Assembly: GCA_046328575.1 (NCBI GenBank) | Contig: JAXLWI010000006.1 | Coordinates: forward strand, 37,402 to 101,401 | Length of the DNA stretch: 64,000 nucleotides | From: JAGOBP01 sp046328575 | Lineage (GTDB): Bacteria > Chloroflexota > Anaerolineae > Fen-1058 | Direction of reading: 5' to 3' | In this document: piece after piece, positions 8,797 to 17,666 of the stretch | How positions within the stretch are numbered: the stretch's first letter is position 1 | How the letters are laid out: each line of letters begins with the position of its first letter | Notes under the pieces: model-generated | Databases searched by the model: none | What the model saw: only the letters and a program-made list of their open reading frames with translations | Told to the model about the DNA's origin: nothing | Made by a program: the position numbers and the translations under genes

Positions 8797-10032
8797 ATGG
8801 AACTGGAAGTCACACAACTAACCCAAATGCTGAAGTTTCTGGAAGACGAGCGCCGTAAAGACAAGGCGCAGATTGCCGTCTTGCAGGAGCGTTTGGCCGG
8901 GCAAACCAACGAGATTAGCGAGTTGGGGCGGCGGTTGCAGGAAACGGACGCCAACCTCAAGACGATGCAGTTGGCGGTGGCCCGCACCCAGAAGTTCGAC
9001 GCGATGCTGGAAGAGTACAAGACCGACCTTGTCGCGCAGATGGATCGGCGCGATGACGATCTCAAGAAGGCGGCGCGTGAATCGGAACGCATCCGTCTGC
9101 TGGAGATCGAAACGCTGCAACGCCAGATCGGCGAGGTTCGCAAGGAATTGCCCCGCATCGGCGTGATTGAAACCGAACTCCCCACGCGCCGCGCCGAAGA
9201 AAAACGCCTGGCCGAACTGATCCAGCGGCTTCAACCGCAGATTGAAGTCAGCACCCAGTTGATCGAAGAACGCACGCGTGGCATTCCGTATTTGGAAGAA
9301 GGCCGCCGTCAGGACGTGAAACGCCTCCTCACGTTGGAACAGGAAACCACCGCGCAGTTCAAAAAGTTCGATGCGATTTTCGGCAAGATGCAAGTGCTGG
9401 AGGATGCCATCGGCAAGATTCCGCCGCGCTTTGAACCACTGCAGAATCGCTTGACCGAACATGACAAAGAACTGCAGGACTTGCGCAGCAACGACTTCCG
9501 CGCGCAGCAGCAGGTCAAGACCTTTGAGGCTGCGCTGAATCAATATCGCGAACAAGTTACTGACTACACTGCCATCATGAACAAGCTACGCGAGCAAGCG
9601 CAGGTCAATCAGCGCGCCGAACACGATTTGCAGGCGTTTCAGGAAACGCTGCGCCAGCGCACCGCCGAACTGGGCGAAGTAGAGCGCTTGTTTGAAGAGC
9701 GCGTCAAACGCCAATTCGAAGAATTCCTGGGCGAATTTGAAAAACGCTGGGCTAAAGTCCCGGCCAAACTGGATGAACGTTGGCACGAACACGAGCGACT
9801 GCATCATGATCTAGAAGAGCGCGTCGTTAAGACCGAGGCCGCGCCGGCACCGCTGGCTGAGAAGATCGCCGAGCTGCGCGTCGAGCACGAAAAATTCCTA
9901 CAGTCGTTTGTCGATGCGGTGACCGGTCTGGTCGACACCAATCGCAGTACGTTGCCCGCTGTCTCGGTGCCGCCTGCGCACACGCCCGACGATGGCGTGG
10001 GCTTGCCGCGGCCCATGCTCCGCATCAAATAG
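8797..10032 (+). CDS. Coiled-coil protein of unknown function
   Basis: This 411-residue protein is very rich in Glu, Gln, Arg, Lys and Leu, with heptad-like spacing along nearly its whole length (residues ~1-365) and few breaks (Pro at PRIGVIETELP). The last ~40 residues (TLPAVSVPPAHTPDDGVGL) are Pro-rich and probably disordered. There is no signal peptide or membrane segment, so it is likely a cytoplasmic rod-like scaffold or cytoskeletal-type protein. The ATG at 8797 was chosen over a GTG at 8779 because GGGGAGGG sits just before it. The gene is followed after two bases by selB, so they are probably co-transcribed. I do not recognise a specific family. Confidence 0.75.
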   Translation: MELEVTQLTQMLKFLEDERRKDKAQIAVLQERLAGQTNEISELGRRLQETDANLKTMQLAVARTQKFDAMLEEYKTDLVAQMDRRDDDLKKAARESERIRLLEIETLQRQIGEVRKELPRIGVIETELPTRRAEEKRLAELIQRLQPQIEVSTQLIEERTRGIPYLEEGRRQDVKRLLTLEQETTAQFKKFDAIFGKMQVLEDAIGKIPPRFEPLQNRLTEHDKELQDLRSNDFRAQQQVKTFEAALNQYREQVTDYTAIMNKLREQAQVNQRAEHDLQAFQETLRQRTAELGEVERLFEERVKRQFEEFLGEFEKRWAKVPAKLDERWHEHERLHHDLEERVVKTEAAPAPLAEKIAELRVEHEKFLQSFVDAVTGLVDTNRSTLPAVSVPPAHTPDDGVGLPRPMLRIK

Positions 10033-10034
10033 CC

Positions 10035-11909
10035 ATGCGCGTCATCGGCACAGCAGGCCACGTCGATCATGGCAAATCGACGCTGGTTCAAGCGCTCACC
10101 GGCACTCATCCCGATCGGCTGAAGGAAGAGCGCGAACGGGAGATGACCATCGACCTCGGCTTTGCGTGGTTGACGCTGCTGAACGGTGAAGCGGTGGGCA
10201 TTGTGGATGTGCCCGGCCACATCGACTTCATCGAAAACATGCTGGCCGGCGTGGGCGGCCTCGATGCGGCCTTGTTCGTCATCGCCGCCGATGAAGGCGT
10301 GATGCCGCAAACGCGCGAGCACCTGGCCATTCTCGATCTGCTCAAAATCAACGGCGGCGTCGTGGCGTTGACCAAGATCGATCTGGTCGAAGCCGATTGG
10401 CTGGAACTCATCCAGTTGGATGTGCGCGAAGCGCTGCGCGGCACGGTGTTGGCTAACGCCCCGATCGTGCCGGTGTCAGCCCGCACGGGTACGGGCGTAA
10501 AGGAATTGCTGGCTGCCCTCGATCAACATTTGCGCCAACAAGCACCACGGCTCGATCGCGGCCGCCCGCGTCTCGCAATCGATCGGGTATTTAGTGTCGC
10601 GGGCTTTGGCACGGTCGTGACGGGTACACTGATCGATGGCTCGCTGCATCTCGGCGATGAAGTAGCGTTATTGCCGCAAAACTTGCGTGCGCGCGTGCGC
10701 GGTCTGCAATCACACAAGACCAAGATCGAGGTGGCAGTGCCGGGCAGCCGCGTGGCGATCAATCTCAGCGGCGTTGAACTCAACGAGGTGCAGCGCGGGC
10801 AGGTGGTGACCTCGCCCGATTGGCTGTCGCCAACGATCTTGCTCGACGCGCAGTTTGAATATCTGGCCTCTGCGCCGCGACCTTTAGCACACAATACCGA
10901 AGTGAAGTTTTTTCATGGCGCGGCCGAAGTGCCCGCGCACATTCGGTTGTTGAATGATGAAGCATTGCAGCCCGGTCAAACGGGCTGGGTGCAACTTGCG
11001 CTGCGCGAGCCGCTGGCTGTGGTGAAAGGCGATCGCTTTATCGTGCGGCTGCCGTCGCCGTCGATCACATTAGGCGGCGGCACAGTGATCGACGCGCAGC
11101 CGGGGCGGCGGCATCGCCGCTTCAAACCAGACGTGATCGCGCGGTTGGAAACGTTGGTGCGAGGCACGCCCGCCGAACTGCTGCTAAAAGCGCTGGAGCG
11201 CAGCGGACCAATCGGGGCGGCCGAACTTTTCAAGCAGGCGAATCTGCCCAAAGAAACCGCTTCTGCGGCGCTGACGGAACTGATCGAAGCTCAACAGGCT
11301 CGTCGCTTAAAAGACGATCTGTACATCGCTGCGAGTGGTTGGGCGTCGCTGACGCGCAAACTGGCCAGCGAACTGGCCAGTTATCACGCCGCGAATCCGC
11401 TGCGTTTGGGCGTGCCGCGCGAAGAGTTGAAGAGTCGCTTGGGCGTGGACACCAAGTTGTTCAACGTGCTCGTCGATCAAGCGGCGCAAGCAAACCTCGT
11501 TCGCAGTGATGGCGCAACGCTGCGCGCGCCGACGTTTGAGATCGTCTTCAAACCCGATCAGCAGGCGGCGATTGAGGCCTTGACGCGGAAATGTCAGGCC
11601 GCACCGTGGAATACGCCGTCACCGAAGGAAGCCGAGCAACTGGTGGGCGCAGATGTGCTGGCCGCGCTGATCGATCTGGGGCACGTGATCAAGTTAAGCG
11701 AAGACGTGATCGTGTTGGCGGAGACGTACCAATCGGCGGTAGAGAAAATCCGCGGGCATTTGATCGCGCAGAAAACGATCACCGTCGCGCAAGTGCGTGA
11801 TCTCTTCGGCACCAGTCGCAAATACGCGCTGGCATTGATGGAATATCTCGACGCGCAAGGCATGACCAAACGCGTCGGCGATGAGCGGGTGTTGGGACGC
11901 AGCGCATGA
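10035..11909 (+). CDS. selB: Selenocysteine-specific translation elongation factor SelB
   Basis: This 624-residue translational GTPase has the family's usual length. G motifs: GHVDHGKS (residues 8-15), DVPGH (58-62) and TKID (113-116). The switch I region, RLKEEREREMTIDLGFAWL, is the SelB form rather than the EF-Tu form. The C-terminal third carries winged-helix repeats, ending in VAQVRDLFGTSRKYALALMEYLD, the typical last SelB winged helix, which binds the SECIS hairpin of selenoprotein mRNA. SelB delivers Sec-tRNA(Sec) to the ribosome at recoded UGA codons. No selA, selC, selD or obvious selenoprotein gene lies in this window, so those must be elsewhere. It follows the coiled-coil gene by two bases. 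Confidence 0.93.
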   Translation: MRVIGTAGHVDHGKSTLVQALTGTHPDRLKEEREREMTIDLGFAWLTLLNGEAVGIVDVPGHIDFIENMLAGVGGLDAALFVIAADEGVMPQTREHLAILDLLKINGGVVALTKIDLVEADWLELIQLDVREALRGTVLANAPIVPVSARTGTGVKELLAALDQHLRQQAPRLDRGRPRLAIDRVFSVAGFGTVVTGTLIDGSLHLGDEVALLPQNLRARVRGLQSHKTKIEVAVPGSRVAINLSGVELNEVQRGQVVTSPDWLSPTILLDAQFEYLASAPRPLAHNTEVKFFHGAAEVPAHIRLLNDEALQPGQTGWVQLALREPLAVVKGDRFIVRLPSPSITLGGGTVIDAQPGRRHRRFKPDVIARLETLVRGTPAELLLKALERSGPIGAAELFKQANLPKETASAALTELIEAQQARRLKDDLYIAASGWASLTRKLASELASYHAANPLRLGVPREELKSRLGVDTKLFNVLVDQAAQANLVRSDGATLRAPTFEIVFKPDQQAAIEALTRKCQAAPWNTPSPKEAEQLVGADVLAALIDLGHVIKLSEDVIVLAETYQSAVEKIRGHLIAQKTITVAQVRDLFGTSRKYALALMEYLDAQGMTKRVGDERVLGRSA

Positions 11910-11959
11910 ATCATACACAGTTCGATCGAACCCGATCGGCTGATTATAGGAGCACACCG

Positions 11960-12907
11960 ATGTCATTCAAACGCAATCTCGTGATGGTGATGGTGATCGT
12001 TAGCGGTCTGTTGGCTGCGTGTGGCAGCCCGTCGCCTGCAGCGCCGACGAGCGCACCAGCCGCACCGCAGCAACCCGCCGCGCCCGCCGCGCCTACCGCC
12101 GCGGCTCCGGCTGCGGATCAGAATTTGACAAATACCGTGGCGATGCCGGTGGTGGTGATGCCGGCGGCTGAACCAACTGTGCTGCCGCAGCCGACTGCCA
12201 TGCCGACGCTGATGCCCGCGAATGTTGGCTCGGCCAGTTTTAATGGCGTCAGTTTCAACTTTGATACGGCGTTTGCGCAGGCAGCGAATCCGCGCACCGC
12301 TCCGGCCGAGAATCCCGGCGCGGATGCACCGTATTGGGCGGTCTTTCCCGCCTACGATGTATTTGAGTTTGCGGGCTATCCGTCCAAGAACACCTATCAC
12401 AAGCCGCGCATCGAAATCTATCCGGTGGCTGAATTCGAGCAGCTGAATCAAGCCGCCAAAGATCAGATCGCCAAGTTGAAGCAACTTTTGGGCGATGCGC
12501 CTGCCGCGCCGACTGAAATTCCGTTAGTGCCGATCTTTAACGCGGCACAAGTGTTTCGCGCGCAGGTCAAGTACATGAATTTCCAAAGTGGGCAGGGCGT
12601 GCGCTTCATCACGCAATACGATCAAGCCGTGATCCCAATCAGCAACATGGAAGTATTCTACACGTTCCAAGGGCTGACCAGCGACGGCAAATGGTACATT
12701 GCGGCGATCCTGCCGGTGGCGACGAGCGCGTTGCCTGATTCCGATCAAGTGCCGGCCGATCAAGCGCAAAGCTTTTCGACAGCTGACGCGTTTACGGCGT
12801 ATCTGAAGGGCGTCGTCGATAAGCTGAACGGCCTACAACCCGCCGATTTTTCACCTAACCTCGATCAGCTGGATGCGATGATCCAGTCGTTAAGGGTTGA
12901 ACGTTAG
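11960..12907 (+). CDS. Exported lipoprotein of unknown function
   Basis: The start at 11960 (TAGGAG upstream) gives a classic lipoprotein signal, with basic MSFKRN, a hydrophobic stretch and lipobox LLAAC with Cys21. After it comes an Ala/Pro/Thr-rich, probably disordered linker (about residues 22-90), then a globular part from residue ~90 (GSASFNGVSFNFDTAFA, APYWAVFPAYDVFEF). An upstream ATG at 11906 would add 18 polar residues before the signal and is less likely. The protein is probably anchored to the outer face of the membrane. It follows selB by 50 bases and may be co-transcribed. A strong terminator follows it. Confidence 0.75.
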   Translation: MSFKRNLVMVMVIVSGLLAACGSPSPAAPTSAPAAPQQPAAPAAPTAAAPAADQNLTNTVAMPVVVMPAAEPTVLPQPTAMPTLMPANVGSASFNGVSFNFDTAFAQAANPRTAPAENPGADAPYWAVFPAYDVFEFAGYPSKNTYHKPRIEIYPVAEFEQLNQAAKDQIAKLKQLLGDAPAAPTEIPLVPIFNAAQVFRAQVKYMNFQSGQGVRFITQYDQAVIPISNMEVFYTFQGLTSDGKWYIAAILPVATSALPDSDQVPADQAQSFSTADAFTAYLKGVVDKLNGLQPADFSPNLDQLDAMIQSLRVER

Positions 12908-12934
12908 GCTATCGCCAACGATCATATAAACAAT

Positions 12935-12972
12935 AGCGCACGGTGGCATTAGCCATCGTGCGCTGTTTTTTA
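12935..12972 (+). terminator. Intrinsic terminator after the lipoprotein gene
   Basis: A 13-bp stem (AGCGCACGGTGGC paired with GCCATCGTGCGCT, one G-U-type mismatch) with an ATTA loop is followed by GTTTTTTAT. It ends the coiled-coil/selB/lipoprotein unit and separates it from the convergent response-regulator operon. Confidence 0.85.
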
Positions 12973-13009
12973 TCAGGCTGGAATTGAGTTCGAAACGCAG
13001 ATTGGGCGG

Positions 13010-13390
13010 CTATACCGTGAAACCAGACGCCGCCGGTTTTAAGCGGGCGGCCATATCGCGGAGCTGCCCGAAGCTAATCGGCTTGATGAGGACAAGATCG
13101 GCAATGTCCGCCATCGAATCGGCCATGACCGGATCGGCGCTGGCGACGATTACGCGCGTTTTTGCTAATCGAGCATCGCTGCGGATCTGGGGCAGAATTT
13201 CCATGCCCGACACCCGCGGCAGATGCAGATCGAGCACAACCACCAGCGGCACAACTGTTTTGAGTCGGTTCAAGGCCACATCACCCGCGGCGATAATCTC
13301 CGTATCGAAATCAGCAGCCTGCAGTGCTTCGGCAAAAATGTTCGCCAGGTCAACGTCATCTTCGATCACTAACGCTAGAGGTTTCGTCAC
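13010..13390 (-). CDS. Single-domain response regulator
   Basis: This 126-residue protein is a receiver domain with no output domain. The acidic pair is Asp11-Asp12, the phosphoacceptor is Asp54 in VVLDLHLPRVSG, and the conserved Lys is in LIKP (residue 103). It presumably accepts phosphate from the histidine kinase encoded just upstream, because the GTG start at 13390 overlaps the kinase stop codon (GTGA). Without a DNA-binding domain it must signal by protein interaction or phosphorelay. The conserved Thr/Ser position reads IVASADP. Confidence 0.9.
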   Translation of the reverse strand: MTKPLALVIEDDVDLANIFAEALQAADFDTEIIAAGDVALNRLKTVVPLVVVLDLHLPRVSGMEILPQIRSDARLAKTRVIVASADPVMADSMADIADLVLIKPISFGQLRDMAARLKPAASGFTV

Positions 13391-15099
13391 GATATTTTCT
13401 CCTCGACGGTTATGAGCGGCAGTCGGACGGCGAAGGTGCTGCCGCGCCCTACTTCGCTCTGTACGGTGATCTCGCCGCCCATCAGCAGCACTAACTGTTT
13501 AACGATCGACAGGCCTAGACCAACGCCGCTGTGTTCGCGCGTGACCGAATTGTCCACCTGCCGGAACCAGTCAAAGACGTGGGATTGTTCGTCAGCGGGA
13601 ATGCCGCAGCCGGTATCGGCGACGGTCATGAGCCAGTGGGCTTCATCGGGCCGCGCCAGGCTCACCCGAATTTGGCCGCGGTCGGTGAATTTGACGGCAT
13701 TGCCGACCAGATTGATTAGGATTTGTCCCAATCGCTGCGGATCACCGCGAAGTTGTTTGGGCACATCCGTGGCGATTGTCGTCGTCAGTTCCAGGCCTTT
13801 CGCCTGTGCGATGCTGCCAAACATCGCGACCACATCGTCAACTAACGCGGCTGGCATGACAGTCGAGTTCCGTAAAGATAGTTTGCCCGCCTCCAACTGT
13901 GTGCGATCGAGCAAGTCGCCAACCAGGCTGAGCAGTCGTTTGGTGTTGGTGTTCAGGCGATCGACCAGACCGGCTTGCCGCTCGGTGAGCGGCCCGTGAA
14001 TGCGTTCCCGTAGAATTTCACTGTACCCCAAGATAGCATTGAGGGGTGTGCGCAATTCATGCGACACCATCGATACAAACATGCTTTTCATGCGATCTAG
14101 TTCGGCTTCGCGCGTGAAGTCTCTGAACACCCCGACCGTGCCTTGATGCAGCTCTGCGCCTAACTGGACCGGCGCAAAACTGGCTGAGAGCGTCTTCTTG
14201 GCCCATTGGAATTTGGTGGTGGGGCGATGTTCCGTATCATACAACGCGGAGGCAACCGCCGCGCGATCGGCGTCGTTAACGACGCCCTGCATCAACGTGT
14301 CGATGTCGCGGCCGAGAATCTGATCGGATGGTAGATCCAATAACTGTGCAATCGCCGGATTAGCGACGGCGGCTTGACCGCGATCGTCGAACACGATCAC
14401 GCCATCGGCGATACTTTCCAGGATTGCCTGATTTTTGCCCGCCTCGGCTTGAACCCTGATCAACGCTTCGGCGAGATCGCGAGTCCGATCGGCCACCCGT
14501 TGATCCAACTCTTGATTGATTACGCGCAACTCGTCGAGCGCGTTCTCCAGGCTGCGCGCGGCCAACCAACCGATCAGGGCCACGAGATAGAAACCTAGAA
14601 CTCCCACCAGGATCAGGCCGGGATCAATGGCGTTGTCGAGTGCCAGCACCACCAGATCGATGCTGACCAGTGAAGCAAAAATGAACGACGAAGCCGGGCT
14701 AAGGACGACGCTGGCCATGATGATGGGTAGCACAAAGGTCACCGTCGAACGACCGCCGACGAGGTAACGCGGCTCGTCAGAGAACGACAGGACGACAACC
14801 AGGATGAGCAGGAAAAGCGTTGCCGCTAAGCGCGGCGAACCTCTACGGTTAAGGATATACAGGCCGGTACAGACTGCTAACATCACCAGGCCGCTGACGA
14901 TGAGGGTCAACCAATCGGTGGTGAGACTCTGTGTGAAGCTGAGGAAGATGGCCGCGGCGATGCCGATGAGTGAGGCGACACCGACACTCAACAGCAGGAT
15001 GTTCAACAGCTGACCGCGTCGAGCTTGAGTAGGATCGCGATGATCGATCCTAATCAGCCGCTCAAACCGGGTGGTGTGCGTCAATGCTGAACCTGTCAA
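13387..15099 (-). CDS. Membrane PAS-containing sensor histidine kinase
   Basis: About 570 residues. The order is six hydrophobic helices (about residues 35-185), a coiled-coil linker (ALDELRVINQELDQRVADRT), a PAS domain (about 220-330), HisKA with phospho-His in MVSHELRTPLNAILGYSEIL (about residue 347), and an HATPase domain with N box (LINLVGNAVKF), G1 (VADTGCGIPADEQ) and G2 (SGVGLGLSIVK). I chose the TTG at 15099 because GGAGG ends five bases before it; the GTG at 15111 is the alternative and lacks a site. The membrane part has little outside the bilayer, so the signal is probably a membrane or intracellular one. It is coupled to the downstream response regulator. Confidence 0.9.
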   Translation of the reverse strand: MTGSALTHTTRFERLIRIDHRDPTQARRGQLLNILLLSVGVASLIGIAAAIFLSFTQSLTTDWLTLIVSGLVMLAVCTGLYILNRRGSPRLAATLFLLILVVVLSFSDEPRYLVGGRSTVTFVLPIIMASVVLSPASSFIFASLVSIDLVVLALDNAIDPGLILVGVLGFYLVALIGWLAARSLENALDELRVINQELDQRVADRTRDLAEALIRVQAEAGKNQAILESIADGVIVFDDRGQAAVANPAIAQLLDLPSDQILGRDIDTLMQGVVNDADRAAVASALYDTEHRPTTKFQWAKKTLSASFAPVQLGAELHQGTVGVFRDFTREAELDRMKSMFVSMVSHELRTPLNAILGYSEILRERIHGPLTERQAGLVDRLNTNTKRLLSLVGDLLDRTQLEAGKLSLRNSTVMPAALVDDVVAMFGSIAQAKGLELTTTIATDVPKQLRGDPQRLGQILINLVGNAVKFTDRGQIRVSLARPDEAHWLMTVADTGCGIPADEQSHVFDWFRQVDNSVTREHSGVGLGLSIVKQLVLLMGGEITVQSEVGRGSTFAVRLPLITVEEKIS

Positions 15100-15201
15100 G
15101 ACCGCCTCCACAATCGAACGGACGAGCGGTGAATCAACCGGCGTCCGTTGATAATTCCAAGCTAGCTAGGTCAGGACAACTCGCCTGATCTTACCACACC
15201 T

Positions 15202-16698
15202 TTATCCCGGAGTGCGCCCAAAAGTTTCTTGATAGAGTATGAGGGCCGCTAGGATCGCTGCGCGGACGATGTCGTAGGGTGCGAACAAGTCTTTGCCAAT
15301 CCACAGTTCAGGATAAAGCGAAGTTGGACCTTGATGTGTCCGAGCCAGATAGTCCGCGCCACGATGCAGAATGTCCGGGTCGATTTCTTGATACTTGTGA
15401 TAGTGCAATAGAGCGGTCAGGGCATAGGCAGTCTCTTCAGCTGTGCCTTGTTGGAAGAAGCCCCACGAGCCGTCTGCGTGCTGTGTATGGATAAGCCACT
15501 CGATCGATGGATCGCACGCATCGTGCAAATGATCGCCTTGCGCCAATAGTGCAACCAGCGCATGGGCAGTCGCATAATACGGTGAAGTATGCCATTTATC
15601 GATCCAGTAGACAGCATACACGCGGCTGTCTAGCAGCATGCGCGTAATCTGTGCCTGCACCACCGCGCGCTCAGGATAGTCGGGCAGCAGCTGGAGCGCT
15701 TCAAGCGCGTGAACATTGGTGCCGATGCTGGCATTGCGTTCGTAATTGTAGGTGCGAAAGACTCGGTTTTTCTTGTCCTCGAATTTGGACAAGATCAGCG
15801 GGTCAAAACTGTGGCCGAAGTTGAGCAGCAGCTTAGCGCCGACAGACGTAGTATCGCCGTCGGGAATGCCAAACGACGGATCGAGACTGATGCCGTCCTC
15901 GTGAACGTTGGCCTGTAAATCCTGCCAGATTTGCTCGTCAGCGAAATTCTCGATGGGCCGCCCGCTGAACATCAGGTTGTTGAGCACCCAGTTCAATTCG
16001 AAAATTCGAAATGGATACAGGTAGATCACGTGTTGCGAACACTGTTGCATCGTGTCAAGATAAGTCCAGGCGCGTTGGTCATCAGGATGATAGGTAAGAT
16101 AGTAAGCGGTAGTGGCGGGCGAATTACCCAGTGAGCCGTTGCCGGCTATGGCCGCGCGTAAACGCGCTGCATCGGCCGTTGGACCGAGAAATTCCAACGA
16201 GTGGATGGTGGTCACGTGCGGCGAATATAAAAAGTCCGGCGGGATGAGCTGCAGTTTAGCGATCTGGATCTCGCCATACCCGCAGGTGTGCGATGGCACA
16301 TCCAGCCCTAACGCTTGTGCTTCCTGCAACAGCGTAGGCAAAATAAGTTCAAAGCCGACTAGTTCAAACGGATCACGCGACAATAAGTGAAGATGATGCC
16401 AGACGTAACGCACGCCGCGCTCGATCGCCGCTTGGATCGGTTGCGTTTCATTGTTGTAGCGCAGCGCAATAACCGCCGCAAGCGTACACACGATCCGCTC
16501 GTGATAATAGACGATTTGCCCGCCCCAACTGCCATCAGCATGTTGATGAGTGACTAACCAATCGACCAGATTAGGCCAGCGAGCATGCCCGTTGGTCGGC
16601 GATTTCAAGCGTGCCATCCAGGCAATGTCATACGCACTTGGTCCCATGCGCTGATTCAAATTGCTAACTAACTCACGTGCTTCATGCTCATAATCCAT
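15202..16698 (-). CDS. Class II diterpene cyclase (Rv3377c / kolavenyl diphosphate synthase-like)
   Basis: This 498-residue protein has the double alpha-barrel pattern of squalene-hopene and copalyl-diphosphate cyclases. Visible hallmarks are the opening SAYDIAWMARL, QW-type motifs DGSWGG (55-60) and DGSWGF (409-414), the protonating acid motif DGDTT (280-284), DKWHTSPYYATAHAL (368-382) and LWIGKDLFAPYDIVRA near the C-terminus. Class II cyclases start cyclisation of geranylgeranyl diphosphate by protonation at a DxDD-type motif. The DxDTT variant is, as I recall, the one reported for M. tuberculosis Rv3377c. The expected product is a bicyclic diterpenyl diphosphate; the skeleton (halimane or clerodane) cannot be read from sequence. 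It is the last gene of an apparent three-gene operon with the Rv3378c-like synthase and a PHP phosphoesterase. Confidence 0.88.
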   Translation of the reverse strand: MDYEHEARELVSNLNQRMGPSAYDIAWMARLKSPTNGHARWPNLVDWLVTHQHADGSWGGQIVYYHERIVCTLAAVIALRYNNETQPIQAAIERGVRYVWHHLHLLSRDPFELVGFELILPTLLQEAQALGLDVPSHTCGYGEIQIAKLQLIPPDFLYSPHVTTIHSLEFLGPTADAARLRAAIAGNGSLGNSPATTAYYLTYHPDDQRAWTYLDTMQQCSQHVIYLYPFRIFELNWVLNNLMFSGRPIENFADEQIWQDLQANVHEDGISLDPSFGIPDGDTTSVGAKLLLNFGHSFDPLILSKFEDKKNRVFRTYNYERNASIGTNVHALEALQLLPDYPERAVVQAQITRMLLDSRVYAVYWIDKWHTSPYYATAHALVALLAQGDHLHDACDPSIEWLIHTQHADGSWGFFQQGTAEETAYALTALLHYHKYQEIDPDILHRGADYLARTHQGPTSLYPELWIGKDLFAPYDIVRAAILAALILYQETFGRTPG

Positions 16699-16754
16699 TC
16701 TTAAACCCTCTTCGCGGCCCAGTGGCAGTAAGTCGCAGACGTATCCGACTGAAT

Positions 16755-17657
16755 CTAATCAACTTCGACACCTGGCAAAACCGGGTACCATGTCCCATTT
16801 CGGATTGTTCCCACACCTAACGTTGTTTCTCGCTGTGCCTGATAATAAGCACGCATACGATCAAACTCTACCGCTGATAGATCCGCATAGTTCGATTTGG
16901 CCGATGACTGCCGATGATAAAGATGATCATAGAGAATGCCGCGCAACTGCTGCTCCGTCAGGAAGGGCGATGGCGCAACAGTGAAATAAAGGCTGGTGTC
17001 ATCCGTTTCTAGAAGAGGCATGCCAAACACATTGAACTTACCGGACGTGATGAACAAGCTGACTGGTGGTATAGATTCGCCATAATACAGTTCAATCAAC
17101 GCGGCCCGATCGAGTAGTGGCACCTGAGCGGCGCGTTTTTGCGCGGCCAATTCGACCACGTCTTCAATCGCTCGCCGGGTGCTGACACCATAGAACAAGC
17201 GATGGCGTTGATGCTGTTGTGTGCGCTGCATGCAGCGGTCGAATTCGTCGGACAAGTGCGCGAACGCCGTCCCTGGAAACGTTTTTCGATAGTCGCCATA
17301 AAAGCGAACCCGTACCTTACACGCGTCATAGAAATCGGTGAATATCGGGTGACCGGCGACCGCCGCCAGCCCCTGCGTCATGATCGTCTGCCGATATTCT
17401 TCGCCACGCTTTTGCATCTGCGGTTCGTAAATTGGCGCTAAGATCGTATCGATGCCGTGCTCAAACATGAGTTGATACAGTTCGATATGACGCTGGGCGT
17501 TGATCTCGATAAATTCAGCAATCGATGCGCCCGGATGCTCCAAGAGCAACCAGCGTCGTGTCCCATTGATCGGGAACGCGCACACGGTTGCCTCCGCCCG
17601 ACGGACCTCTGCGGCGACTTCGGCTCGTGTCAGGTTTTGAAATGTGTCAAAGTCCAT
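16755..17657 (-). CDS. Rv3378c-like diterpene synthase (tuberculosinol / kolavelool synthase family)
   Basis: This 300-residue protein aligns along its length with my recollection of M. tuberculosis Rv3378c, which converts the product of Rv3377c to tuberculosinol or tuberculosinyl adenosine and has a cis-prenyltransferase fold. Shared blocks are FP-x-x-GTRRW (28-36), MFEHGIDTILAPIY (64-77), FYGDYRKTFPGTA (119-131), YYGE (191-194), TSLYFTVAPS (221-230) and ILYDHLYHR (241-249). Herpetosiphon has a homologous pair that makes kolavelool. The catalytic Asp34 of Rv3378c is replaced here by Asn31, while the following Arg pair (34, 35) is kept. It lies 56 bases before the class II cyclase and 9 bases after the PHP gene on the same strand. 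It probably removes diphosphate from the cyclase product, adding water or another nucleophile. Confidence 0.85.
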   Translation of the reverse strand: MDFDTFQNLTRAEVAAEVRRAEATVCAFPINGTRRWLLLEHPGASIAEFIEINAQRHIELYQLMFEHGIDTILAPIYEPQMQKRGEEYRQTIMTQGLAAVAGHPIFTDFYDACKVRVRFYGDYRKTFPGTAFAHLSDEFDRCMQRTQQHQRHRLFYGVSTRRAIEDVVELAAQKRAAQVPLLDRAALIELYYGESIPPVSLFITSGKFNVFGMPLLETDDTSLYFTVAPSPFLTEQQLRGILYDHLYHRQSSAKSNYADLSAVEFDRMRAYYQAQRETTLGVGTIRNGTWYPVLPGVEVD

Positions 17658-17666
17658 AACTCACAC

